NCBI RefSeq assembly: GCF_007754155.1
Contig: NZ_CP037423.1
Span: 8,800,938 to 8,864,937, forward strand
Source: Stieleria neptunia
Lineage (GTDB): Bacteria > Planctomycetota > Planctomycetia > Pirellulales > Pirellulaceae
Direction of reading: 5' to 3'
Length of the DNA stretch: 64,000 nt
Position 1 is the stretch's first letter, and the number at the start of each line of letters is the position of its first letter. The translations under genes and the position numbers were made by a program. The notes below the pieces were generated by a model. It was not told the DNA's origin, searched no databases, and saw nothing but the letters and a program-made list of their open reading frames with translations. Positions 36,444 to 44,972 of this stretch are shown here, in pieces.

Positions 36444-36526
36444 GTGGGATAGGCTTCCAGCCTGTCATTCATTCGTGGGATAGGCTTCCAGCCTGTCGTT
36501 GATGACACGCTGGAAGCCTATCCCAC
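36444..36526. repeat. Repeat family C, two direct and one inverted copy
   Basis: GTGGGATAGGCTTCCAGCCT occurs at 36444 and 36475 and its inverted form ends at 36526, so several alternative hairpins are possible. It fills the gap inside the Gld operon between the ATPase and the permease gene. Confidence 0.9.
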
Positions 36527-36533
36527 AGTTCTA

Positions 36534-37277
36534 TCACGCGTCGAACTGCGTCAACTGATGGAACGCTTGGTCCAAATCGTCGTTGCCGTGTTCACGCAAT
36601 CCTTGGACGTCGCCGTCATAGACCAGACGTCCTTCGTTGATCATCACGACACGGTTGGCCATCGCTTCGACCTCTTGCAAAATGTGAGTCGACAGCAGAA
36701 TCGTTTTGGTCTCGGCCAGCTTCCGCATCGTCTTGCGGACGCCACGAATTTGGTTGGGGTCCAAACCCGCGGTCGGCTCGTCCAAAATCAACACGTCCGG
36801 ATCGTGCAACAACGCTTGGCTCATCCCGACCCGTTGCTTGAAACCCTTGGAAAGCTTGCTGATGGGTTTGTACATCACCGACGACAGGTCACAGATCTCG
36901 ACAACCGCTTCGACACGGTCTCGCTTCTTCGCCCCGACCAGTCCGCGGGCCTCGGCGAAGAAATCGAGCATCCCCGAAGGCGTCATTTCCATGTACAGCG
37001 GACCACTCTCGGGCAGATAACCCAGGTGACGACTGCCCTCGATGCGGTCATCCATCATGTTGTGCCCGGCGATCCGCGCTTCACCTTCGCTCGGTGCGAT
37101 GTAGCCGGTCAGCATCTTCATCGTGGTGCTCTTTCCGGCACCGTTGGGACCGAGAAACGCAACCAGTTCGCCCTGCAACACCGAAAAGTTAACCTCGCGG
37201 GCTGCCGCGAACGGACCATAGAACTTGCTCAGTCCGTCCGCTTCGATCATCGGACGCCGCTGTTCCGTCGTTGTCAT
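36534..37277 (-). CDS. ABC transporter ATP-binding protein, GldA type
   Basis: 247 residues. Walker A GPNGAGKST at about 43-51, the ABC signature LSKGFKQRVG, Walker B VLILDEPTAG and the switch His in LLSTH are intact. Sequence features GYLPESGPLYMEMTP and IRGVRKTMRKLAETKTILLS are those of the GldA/ABC-2 branch. It is the first gene of a minus-strand operon with the fused GldF-GldG gene (gap 126 bases filled with family C repeats) and the DUF4340 gene. The ATPase probably energises the permease in the cytoplasmic membrane. Cargo unknown; gliding is not implied in planctomycetes. Confidence 0.92.
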   Translation of the reverse strand: MTTTEQRRPMIEADGLSKFYGPFAAAREVNFSVLQGELVAFLGPNGAGKSTTMKMLTGYIAPSEGEARIAGHNMMDDRIEGSRHLGYLPESGPLYMEMTPSGMLDFFAEARGLVGAKKRDRVEAVVEICDLSSVMYKPISKLSKGFKQRVGMSQALLHDPDVLILDEPTAGLDPNQIRGVRKTMRKLAETKTILLSTHILQEVEAMANRVVMINEGRLVYDGDVQGLREHGNDDLDQAFHQLTQFDA

Positions 37278-37618
37278 GTTCGTCTGTGGGGGTAGGGGTC
37301 GGGATAGACGTCAAGCGTCAGGTACGCCTCAAGCCGAGGCGTGGTTCAGAGACGTCGCCGAGAAATTTCGGCAGACGCGCGGAAGAGACGGACACGGCCG
37401 ACACCGCGAACCGCTATGCCGAACGCGTTGTCGCCGAGACAGCCTCACGGCGGGGCAGGGGAGGGCAGGGCGAGTGAGGAATCCTGCGGCGACACAGGCG
37501 GTGAGAGGGCCGGGACTTGCCCACCCTCGACATCCTGACGCTCAAATTCTTGGCGCTCGACTTTCTGGCCGTCTCAGACCAGCTGCCCGAGACAGGAAGG
37601 ACCGATCGGCTTGATGCC
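37278..37618. other. 341-base intergenic region
   Basis: No gene is seen. It should contain the promoter of the Gld operon; no sequence is convincing enough to mark. The open frames here have no start signals. Confidence 0.45.
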
Positions 37619-37801
37619 TTAGGACTTCAGGCCTTCGCGCTCGATGATCACATCCGCACCGGGCGTCAATCGCTTCAGTTTTCGGACCACTTCCGACTTT
37701 TCCATCGTCCCGGCTTTGGCTCGGGCCAGCAATTTGGCGACTTTTTTACGTCGCGTTCGAAGGCGTTTGATCTCGCGGACTCGTTCGATGCCACTTGGCA
37801 T
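37619..37801 (-). CDS. 60-residue basic protein, resembles DUF6800
   Basis: The sequence starts MPSGIERVREIKRLRTRRKK and ends ITPGADVI-like (LTPGADVIIEREGLKS). It is very basic, helical and then has a short strand, matching the small planctomycete-restricted family I recall as DUF6800. The ATG at 37801 has GGAG eight bases upstream, which decides the start; the longer open frame back to 38005 lies in repeat DNA. Function unknown; its charge suggests nucleic acid or ribosome binding. It sits between the Gld operon and the nested repeat island. Confidence 0.75.
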   Translation of the reverse strand: MPSGIERVREIKRLRTRRKKVAKLLARAKAGTMEKSEVVRKLKRLTPGADVIIEREGLKS

Positions 37802-37903
37802 AGGGAACTCCAAAAAGTGAGTGGGGGTAAAAAATGTTCGAATGTTTTCGGTGGGGCCGCGAAGTTTAGTCAGTTTTCGGCCCGCCGAGTAGTGCGTTTC
37901 GAT

Positions 37904-38296
37904 GTGGGACAGGCTTTCAGCCTGTCGGGAGGCAGCGGATTCGACAGGCTTCGTCCTCGTTGCCAGGCTCTGGCTGGCAACGCGAGGACGGTGTGGCTCG
38001 GCCACACGCGGTTCCCGTCCAGAGGCGGAGCCGTGAATGATTTTTTAGCGGCAGGGCGCGAGCGGGCTGTCGATTGAGTCGGGATCTGCTGAGTCAATGG
38101 TGAGCCGCTGGCCGTAAGGCCTCGGGCAGCGTCGCAGTGCCCGGCCGCTGACGCGCCCGCGGCTCACAAAAACGACAACCCGCTGGCGCCCTGCCGCTAA
38201 AACCTCTTAAAACACAGAAAACAAATCGCTCGCGGGCCAGGCGGAGCCTGGGAACAAGTGGAGCAGCGGATTTGACAGGCTGGAAGCCTATCCCAC
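37904..38296. repeat. Nested repeat island, families C, E, A and an inner hairpin
   Basis: Inverted pairs lie within one another: family C at 37904-37926 and 38274-38296; family E-like GTTGCCAGG at about 37959 with CCTGGGAAC at about 38246; family A AGCGGCAGGGCGCGAGCGGG at 38047-38066 with CCCGCTGGCGCCCTGCCGCT at 38179-38198; and GTGAGCCGC at 38100-38108 with GCGGCTCAC at 38159-38167. The inner part also contains GGCCGTAAGGCC. The layout fits successive insertion of palindromic units one inside the other. No gene is seen inside. Confidence 0.85.
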
Positions 38297-38302
38297 TTTC
38301 AG

Positions 38303-41038
38303 CTAGGCCTTTTTCTTGACACCCTTCTTCTTGGTGGCCTTTTTCTTCGTCGCTTTCTTCTTGGCCGACTTCTTTTTCGTCGCCTTCTTCTTTTTGGCGG
38401 CCTTTTTCTTCTTCTTTTTCTTCGATCCGCCCTTGGCGGCCCGTTCAGCCAGCAGGTCGATCGCCGACTCGAACGTCAGCTCTTTCGGATCGGCGCCCTT
38501 GGGCAAGGAGGCGTTCGTGTCGCCGTCGGTCACGTACGGACCGTAGCGCCCGTCGAGCACCTTGACTTCGGCCTCGGTCACCGGCGACTTGTTCTCAAAC
38601 ACCTTGATCGGTTCCTTCGGCGCCGCGCGGCCACGCCGCTTGGGCTCGCGCAGCAACTTGATCGCCTCCTCAAGCGTGACCTCCAGCGGGGAGACTCCGT
38701 CGGGCAGCGAGCGGGTTTCCTTTTCGCATTTGACGTAGGGCCCATAGCGACCGTCAAAGGCCTGGATGGGCTGGTCGTTGTCGGGGAAATTCCCCAGCGT
38801 TCGCGGCAGCTCGAGCAGTTTGCACGCCATCTCCAGCGTCAAATCTTCAATCGCCATGCCCTTAAGCAGCGATTGGTTTTTCTTTTCTTCGTCGTCGGGT
38901 GCGCCGAGCTGAACATAGGGCCCGAAGCGGCCGATTTTGACGTAGATCGGCTTCCCGGTCTCCGGGTGGTTCCCCAAGGGCTCCTCTTCGACCTGCCCGG
39001 CATCGAGCAATTCGATCGCCTTGGTCAAATCCAATTCGTCCGGCGGCAGGCCTTCGGGAATCGGCGCCTTGCGCTCGCCCTGTTCCAAGAACGGTCCGTA
39101 CTTGCCGACCCGCACGAACACTTCTTCGCGGTGCTCACCCTCGGTCGGCGTCCCGATCAAAAACCGCGCGGTCACGCGGGGATCGATCTCTTCAAGCTTC
39201 TTTTCCAGCCGCGGTTTGAGCGCCACGTTGTGGTCGGCTGCCAATTGCTTGATCGCATCGCTGGCGGGACCGTCGTCGCCGAAATAGAACCGTCGCAGGT
39301 ATTCTTCCGATCCACCTTCGTTGCGGCTGATCGAGTCCAAAAAGTCCTCCATGTCGGCGGTGAACTGGTAATCGACCAGCGTCCCGAAGTGCTCTTCCAT
39401 CAACCGCGTGACGCTGAAGGCACGCCAACTGGGGACCAGTGCGTTGCCTTTCTTGCCGATGTAATTTCGGCGTTCGTCGGTGATCGTGCCGATGATCGAT
39501 GCGAACGTGCTGGGGCGCCCGATCCCTTTTTCTTCCAGCGTCCGGGTCAACGAGGCTTCGGTGAATCGCGCCGGCGGCTGGGTCGTGTGGCTCTTGGGAT
39601 CCATCGACTGGGGAACCAACGGATCGCTTTCGGCGACGTTGGGCAGGATCCGCTCTTTGTCGGCCAATTCCGCTTCCGGGTTGTCGCTGCCTTCGACATA
39701 GGCTCGCAGAAAACCTTCGAACAGAATGCTGGTCCCGGTCGCGGTGAAGGTCGCTCCGCCGCCTTCGATCAGCACGCTGATTCGCTGCTTGCGGGCGTCG
39801 GCCATCTGGCAGGCGACGGTCCGCTTCCAGATCAGGTCGTAAAGCCGAAATTGATCCGAATCCAGCTGGCCCCGCAGCGATTCCGGGGTCGGAAAGCTGG
39901 TACCGGCCGGGCGAATCGCTTCGTGAGCCTCTTGGGCGTTTTTAACCTTGCCCTTGTACACTCGCACACTCGGATGCAAGTACTTTTCGCCGTACACGGA
40001 TTGGACCAGCGAACGGGCCGCCGAGATCGCTTCTTTGGACAGCGTCGTGCTGTCGGTCCGCATGTAGGTGATGTAACCGTTTTCGTACAGTTTTTGGGCG
40101 GCACCCATCGCGCGTTTGGCACCAAATCCCAGCTTGCGGTTGGCTTCCTGTTGCAGGGTGCTGGTGGTAAAGGGTGCTCGGGGCCGTTCGGAAAACGGTT
40201 TGACCTCGACCTTGGAAACGGCGAACTCGGTGGTCCGCAAGGTTTCGGCCAGCTGGTTGGTTTCCTGCTCGCTGAGCAACAGCAAATCGGCCTTGGTCGG
40301 TTTGCCGGTTTCGGAATCAAAATCCTTCCCCGTCGGCACTTTTTTGTCGTTGTACCGGGTCAGGGTCGCGGGCAACGATTCCTTGCTGCCGGTTTGGAAC
40401 ACCGCGTCGATGTCCCAATAAGTCGCTTTGACGAACGCGATTCGCTCCCGTTCCCGCTGGACGATCAATCGCACCGCGACGCTTTGCACCCGTCCGGCCG
40501 AGGTCCCGCTGCCGACTTTTCGCCACAGCAATTGCGACATGTCGTAGCCGTACAGGCGATCGAGAATCCGTCGCGTCTCCTGAGCCCGGACCAAGCCCTG
40601 GTCGATCTCCCGGGTGTGCTGGAGCGCGTCGGTGATCGCTTCTTTGGTGATTTCGTGGAAAACCAGCCGGTGCACGGGCACTTTCGGCTTCAACAATTCG
40701 TGAAGGTGCCAGCTGATCGCCTCACCCTCGCGGTCTTCATCGGTCGCCAGATACAGGTTGTCCGCTTCCTTGAGTGCCGCCTTCAATTTGCTGACGTGTT
40801 TTTTTTTCTCCGTCGGCACGATATAGAGTGGTTCGAACCCCTCGTCGACGTTCACGCCCAGGTAGGCCCAGGGCTGATCCTTGTACTTATCGGGAACATC
40901 TTTCTTGCCCTCGGGCAGATCTCGGACGTGCCCGATGCTGGCTTCGACTTGATAAGCCGCGCCTAAAAACTTCGAGATCGTGCGTGCTTTTGCGGGTGAT
41001 TCGACGATCACCAGGCTCTTGCCGTTGCTCTTTGCCAT
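38303..41038 (-). CDS. topA: DNA topoisomerase I with histone H1-like lysine tail
   Basis: About 911 residues. The TOPRIM domain has SLVIVESPAKARTI and the acidic DEDREGEAISWH; the catalytic Tyr325 is in YITYMRTDS; GSGTSAGRVQSVAV is in the strand-gate domain. After the core there are four to five C-terminal beta repeats with the GRYGPYV or GRFGPYV signature and no zinc-finger cysteines, then an almost pure Lys/Ala tail of about 40 residues (KKKATKKKSAKKK units). Relaxes negative supercoils. The tail resembles histone H1/HC proteins and may raise DNA affinity in a compact nucleoid. ATG 41038 chosen; TTG 41041 is in frame. Confidence 0.95.
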   Translation of the reverse strand: MAKSNGKSLVIVESPAKARTISKFLGAAYQVEASIGHVRDLPEGKKDVPDKYKDQPWAYLGVNVDEGFEPLYIVPTEKKKHVSKLKAALKEADNLYLATDEDREGEAISWHLHELLKPKVPVHRLVFHEITKEAITDALQHTREIDQGLVRAQETRRILDRLYGYDMSQLLWRKVGSGTSAGRVQSVAVRLIVQRERERIAFVKATYWDIDAVFQTGSKESLPATLTRYNDKKVPTGKDFDSETGKPTKADLLLLSEQETNQLAETLRTTEFAVSKVEVKPFSERPRAPFTTSTLQQEANRKLGFGAKRAMGAAQKLYENGYITYMRTDSTTLSKEAISAARSLVQSVYGEKYLHPSVRVYKGKVKNAQEAHEAIRPAGTSFPTPESLRGQLDSDQFRLYDLIWKRTVACQMADARKQRISVLIEGGGATFTATGTSILFEGFLRAYVEGSDNPEAELADKERILPNVAESDPLVPQSMDPKSHTTQPPARFTEASLTRTLEEKGIGRPSTFASIIGTITDERRNYIGKKGNALVPSWRAFSVTRLMEEHFGTLVDYQFTADMEDFLDSISRNEGGSEEYLRRFYFGDDGPASDAIKQLAADHNVALKPRLEKKLEEIDPRVTARFLIGTPTEGEHREEVFVRVGKYGPFLEQGERKAPIPEGLPPDELDLTKAIELLDAGQVEEEPLGNHPETGKPIYVKIGRFGPYVQLGAPDDEEKKNQSLLKGMAIEDLTLEMACKLLELPRTLGNFPDNDQPIQAFDGRYGPYVKCEKETRSLPDGVSPLEVTLEEAIKLLREPKRRGRAAPKEPIKVFENKSPVTEAEVKVLDGRYGPYVTDGDTNASLPKGADPKELTFESAIDLLAERAAKGGSKKKKKKKAAKKKKATKKKSAKKKATKKKATKKKGVKKKA

Positions 41039-41291
41039 CAAAAAAAGCTGTTCTTCTCGGGGTCGGTAGATCGGGTTCGCTCGGTTTAGTGGTAGCGGTG
41101 AAGGCAGGATCTCGTCAATCCGCTAAGCTCAAGAAGCTGCCGCCGCGATCCGTCTGGATAACCGACAAGCCGCCGGCTAGCAACGCGAATTAGCGTGATT
41201 CCGGCTTGACCCTTGAAAAGACGCGGCGATACGCTTTCCGCTTCCCATTTCTGCACCCCCTTTCCTTTTCTCCACTCCGAAAGCCCCCACT

Positions 41292-43721
41292 ATGAGTCCT
41301 CTGGAGCTGTTCCGACGCAATCAAAAGGTCACCATGACCTTCCTGATTCTGCTGGCCATGTTCGCCTTTGTGGTCCTGCCGACAGTTTCCGAGTACATGC
41401 GGCGGACCGGACCCGGCATGACCGATCCGGTCCTGGCCGAGTTCAACGGCGTGTCGCTGACGGCCAGCCGCGTCAACGGATTCACCCAGAAACATTACGC
41501 CACGGTGCAGTACCTACGCAGATTGGCCGAAGAAACGATCCGCCGCGGTGGCACCCCCAAAGTCCCCGGATTCACCTTCGATCAACAATCCAACCAGGTC
41601 CAGTCGGTCGGAATCAACGGCTCGCCCAGCGACGACATGTCGATCCGGACCCTGCAATTTGCCGCCGAGGCACAGAAACAAGGGTTCGAACTGGATGACA
41701 CCTCGCTGGACATCTGGATGGAACAGTTCACCGACGGCAAGCTCAGCCAGCGCGAGATGTTCGCGCTGCTGCGCCGCGAAACGAACAACCAAATGGGCCA
41801 GTACCAGCTGTACGACATGCTGCGAAAACAGCTCCTGTCGGCCCTCTATTTCCGCGGCGCCAGCGCGACCGTCGCCCGCGGCCAGTTCCCCCTGCAATCG
41901 CCGCTGGATCACTGGAACAACTTCCTGAAACTGAACCAAAAAGCGACCATCAATGCCTACGGCGTGCTGGTCGATGACTACGTCGCCGAAACCGACGCCA
42001 ACCCCTCCGAATCCGAAGTGGTCGCCGTCTACGAAGCCGGAAAAGACCGCTACGACGACGACCAATCCCCCGAACCGGGCTTCCGCCGACGCGAAACGGC
42101 AACCTTCGAATACGTGCTCGGCGAACTGCAAGCGTTCCGCGACGCCGAAGTCGCCAAATTGTCCGAAGACGACATCAAAGCCGAATACGAACGACGCAAG
42201 GCCGGCGGGGCGTTCCAGTTGCCAGCAGATGTCGTGATCATGCCGGAAACGACCGAACCGGAAAGCACCGACGCGGAAACGACAAAACCGGAAATGGCCG
42301 AACCGGCCGAGACGACGCCGCCGGCGGAGACCGGTGACGCTGAAAAAACCGACGACAGCGACGCACCAGCCGAGCCCGCCGCCGCGGACGAATCGGAGGA
42401 GATGAAGGAAGCAGCCGCCACCGAACCGCCGGCCGAAAACACCCCGGCTGGCGATGACAGCGACTCGGCCGCAGACACTCAAGCCGCCCAGCAGGAACAG
42501 GTCGAAGCGTTCTCCAAGGAACTCGAACAAGCCGGCGATCTGGACGACGCTACCCTCGACGCCACCCCCGACAGCGACGACCAGTCGGCCATCGACTCGC
42601 GACGCAACGGCGTTCGCCTGGTCGTGACGCAAAGCGACGCGGCCACCGAAACCGCCGAACCCCAGCAAGACGCGGAAACGGCCGAAACCGAAACCACCAC
42701 CGAGCCCGAGACCACGGCAGAACCAGAAACCGCGTCGGAAGAGAAGGAAGACCCCCAACCGGAACCGCGTTACCGGCCCTTCGAAGAAGTGCGCGACCAG
42801 ATCGCACAAACCATGGTCGATGGCCCGGCCCGCGAAGCCCGTGATCAGGCGATCGCCAAAGCCCGCAACGTGATGCGAAAGTACTCACGGGCTCGCGCGA
42901 TCTACGGTGACGGGACCGACGCGACCACGCCGCCGCCGGAACGCCCGAACCTGAAAGCCCTCGCCGACGAACTCGGACTCAGCTATCGCAAGATCGGCCC
43001 CTTCGACCCGGTCTCGCTGGCCGACGAACCGATCGCCAACTCCGTCGAAGAGAGCACCGCCCTGACCCAACGCGGCGTCCCCTTTGCCGCGATGATGTTC
43101 GGCGTCGAAGGCCAGGTGATCAAACAGGAACCCTTCACGCCGGCCACCTCGGTCGATCTGGAATCCCAGCGGACCTACCTGAGCTGGAAAACGGAAGAAA
43201 AAGAAGCGTACACCCCCGAGCTGGATGAAGTCCGCGACGAAGTCGTCGCCGCGATTCGTTTCGCCCAAGCCCGTGAGTTGGCCAAACAGGCCGCCGAAGC
43301 GATGGCCGAAACCGCCAACGGCGGCGGGTCGCTGGAGGAGCTCGTCCCCGAAGATCGCCAGGAAAACTACTTCAAAGACCTGGGACCGTTTTCGTGGCTA
43401 AACATGGTCGGCTTCGGCAGCTTCACGATCGGCAACATCCCCGAGCTGGACTCGATCGATGAAGACTTCATGAAAACCGTTTTTAATGCCGACGGAGCCA
43501 AACACGTCGTCGCGCCCAACGGCCCCAAACGCGTTTACTACGTCGTCAAACGCACCAGCTTGCAACCGGCGACCTCGGATTTGCGAGCGATCTTTTCCCA
43601 GCAATCCGAACGCATCATGGCGATGTTCATGTCCGATGGAACCGCCGCCAAGGTGCAGCAAGGGTTCTTCAACGCCATCGACGAAGAAACGGGTTTCGAA
43701 CAGTACCAGTTGCCGCAGTGA
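41292..43721 (+). CDS. PpiD/SurA-N-like single-pass membrane protein with acidic insert
   Basis: 809 residues. The N-terminal anchor (VTMTFLILLAMFAFVVLPTV) and the following region (VLAEFNGVSLTASRVNGFTQ, then MFALLRRETNNQMGQYQLYD) match the SurA_N/PpiD N-terminal chaperone domain. A very acidic, Thr/Pro/Ala-rich low-complexity segment of about 190 residues covers roughly residues 320-505. It is followed by RYRPFEEVRDQIAQTMVDGP and a C-terminal domain, but no parvulin signature is seen. Probably an envelope chaperone without isomerase activity; PpiD is the closest named relative. Single gene, followed by a family A repeat. Confidence 0.72.
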   Translation: MSPLELFRRNQKVTMTFLILLAMFAFVVLPTVSEYMRRTGPGMTDPVLAEFNGVSLTASRVNGFTQKHYATVQYLRRLAEETIRRGGTPKVPGFTFDQQSNQVQSVGINGSPSDDMSIRTLQFAAEAQKQGFELDDTSLDIWMEQFTDGKLSQREMFALLRRETNNQMGQYQLYDMLRKQLLSALYFRGASATVARGQFPLQSPLDHWNNFLKLNQKATINAYGVLVDDYVAETDANPSESEVVAVYEAGKDRYDDDQSPEPGFRRRETATFEYVLGELQAFRDAEVAKLSEDDIKAEYERRKAGGAFQLPADVVIMPETTEPESTDAETTKPEMAEPAETTPPAETGDAEKTDDSDAPAEPAAADESEEMKEAAATEPPAENTPAGDDSDSAADTQAAQQEQVEAFSKELEQAGDLDDATLDATPDSDDQSAIDSRRNGVRLVVTQSDAATETAEPQQDAETAETETTTEPETTAEPETASEEKEDPQPEPRYRPFEEVRDQIAQTMVDGPAREARDQAIAKARNVMRKYSRARAIYGDGTDATTPPPERPNLKALADELGLSYRKIGPFDPVSLADEPIANSVEESTALTQRGVPFAAMMFGVEGQVIKQEPFTPATSVDLESQRTYLSWKTEEKEAYTPELDEVRDEVVAAIRFAQARELAKQAAEAMAETANGGGSLEELVPEDRQENYFKDLGPFSWLNMVGFGSFTIGNIPELDSIDEDFMKTVFNADGAKHVVAPNGPKRVYYVVKRTSLQPATSDLRAIFSQQSERIMAMFMSDGTAAKVQQGFFNAIDEETGFEQYQLPQ

Positions 43722-43724
43722 CCC

Positions 43725-43773
43725 GTTAACGGCATCGCGGTGAAAGACCGGAGGGCTCGCGCCCTGCCGCTAA
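43725..43773. repeat. Palindromic repeat, family A, decayed copy
   Basis: A good right arm ACCGGAGGGCTCGCGCCCTG then CCGCTAAC ends at 43773; the left arm (GTTAACGGCA) is partly eroded. It starts four bases after the stop of the PpiD-like gene. A further hairpin CAGGCTCGTCAGT/ACTGACGAGCCTG lies at 43832-43857, close to the mannosyltransferase stop. Confidence 0.7.
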
Positions 43774-43862
43774 CAGATGGCTCACCGCGTGGCCCCTTCG
43801 GTCGGTCGATTGCCCTCTTTTCGTCTCAGGCTCGTCAGTCCCGCACTGACGAGCCTGGAAAC

Positions 43863-44972
43863 CTATCCCGCGGCAACAACCGCCTCCAGCGCCGTATCGA
43901 TCACACTCACGACCCGATCGATTCGGTAATCGGCAATCCCACGGCGACAACGCTCGCTCAGCCTCTGTCGGTCGGCCGGCGTTTGCAACCCCTTGATGAT
44001 CTCGGCGGCCTGTTCGATCGACGTGTACCGCAGCGACTCGGGGACATATTCGACATAACTCAACCCGTCGGGCGTGACCGGAATCGCCCCGGCCCAGATC
44101 GCTTCACACACCGCGATGCCGAAGAACTCGTGCCCGGCGGTCGAGACGACCACGTCGATCTGTCGGAGCTGGTCCTCGTACTGCTGGCGCGACTCGGCGT
44201 AACCGTCAAACCGAATCGATGCCCCATGCCGGGCACGGATGTCATCGAGCACTTCGCTCCGGCGGCCCCGCTGGCCGAGCAGAATCAACTCGAATCGCAC
44301 CGCTTGGTCGGACAGACGATCGAGCAAAGCCAAGAACCGATCGGGTCGCTTGTCGTGCTCGAATCGCCCCACCCATCCCAGTCGAATCGGTGCATCATCG
44401 CGTCCCGCGGCGTCTCGGGTTTTCGGCGGCCGGAACCCCGGAGCGATCACCCGGCTCACTTGTTCGATCCCGTCCAGATCGATCGCCTGCCGGGCATCGG
44501 GCATGCGGCTGACGAAGTCGCGTGACAGGTCAAAAAACGTCCGTCGGTTGAACTCGGAATTGAACCAACAGGCGTCCGAGGCGGCGGCGGTCAACAGATT
44601 CGTGTAACCGAAATGATGGTCCGCCCGGGCATCGGGTGCCGCCGGATAGGCCCACTGGTTCTCGTGAAAGTAGGTCACCACCGGCACGTCGCCAAGCCAG
44701 CTGAACCTGTCATCGCGTGACGCCAACCCCAACCAGGTCGGCAGATCCAACATGTCGCTGGCCAGCACCACATCGGGCACGCCGCGTGCCGGAACCAAAT
44801 CGGCAACCAACCGACTGAGCTGGACCGGCGCCGACCGCATCCGCCATTTCCAATGACGCGCCGGCAAGGTGGCCAGTGACCAACGATGTCGGCTGGCGGC
44901 GATCACTCCATCCAGAAAGGCCTGATGGCTGCCGCCGTAGTAGGGCTCAATCGCCAACACATGCCTTAGCAC
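43863..44972 (-). CDS. tRNA-queuosine alpha-mannosyltransferase-like glycosyltransferase (DUF3524)
   Basis: 369 residues. The N-terminal 170 residues match DUF3524 (QTMAN/GTDC1 family): AIEPYYGGSHQAFLDGVI, LPARHWKWRMRSAP, and VVTYFHENQWAYP. The C-terminal half is a GT4-type donor domain with LGWVGRFEHDKRPDRFLALL, EFFGIAVCEAIWAGAIPVTP. In animals QTMAN attaches mannose to queuosine of tRNA-Asp using GDP-mannose. Start GTG at 44972 overlaps the upstream dehydrogenase stop by seven bases, so translation is coupled. Bacterial members may modify tRNA or another substrate; the coupled sugar dehydrogenase leaves that open. Confidence 0.85.
   Translation of the reverse strand: MLRHVLAIEPYYGGSHQAFLDGVIAASRHRWSLATLPARHWKWRMRSAPVQLSRLVADLVPARGVPDVVLASDMLDLPTWLGLASRDDRFSWLGDVPVVTYFHENQWAYPAAPDARADHHFGYTNLLTAAASDACWFNSEFNRRTFFDLSRDFVSRMPDARQAIDLDGIEQVSRVIAPGFRPPKTRDAAGRDDAPIRLGWVGRFEHDKRPDRFLALLDRLSDQAVRFELILLGQRGRRSEVLDDIRARHGASIRFDGYAESRQQYEDQLRQIDVVVSTAGHEFFGIAVCEAIWAGAIPVTPDGLSYVEYVPESLRYTSIEQAAEIIKGLQTPADRQRLSERCRRGIADYRIDRVVSVIDTALEAVVAAG

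Noticed and set aside
33465..36452. 995-residue open frame on the plus strand
   Set aside because: It lies fully antisense to the GldF-GldG fusion and has no domain features; long antisense frames are expected at this GC content.
38873..40966. 697-residue plus-strand open frame
   Set aside because: Antisense shadow of topA.
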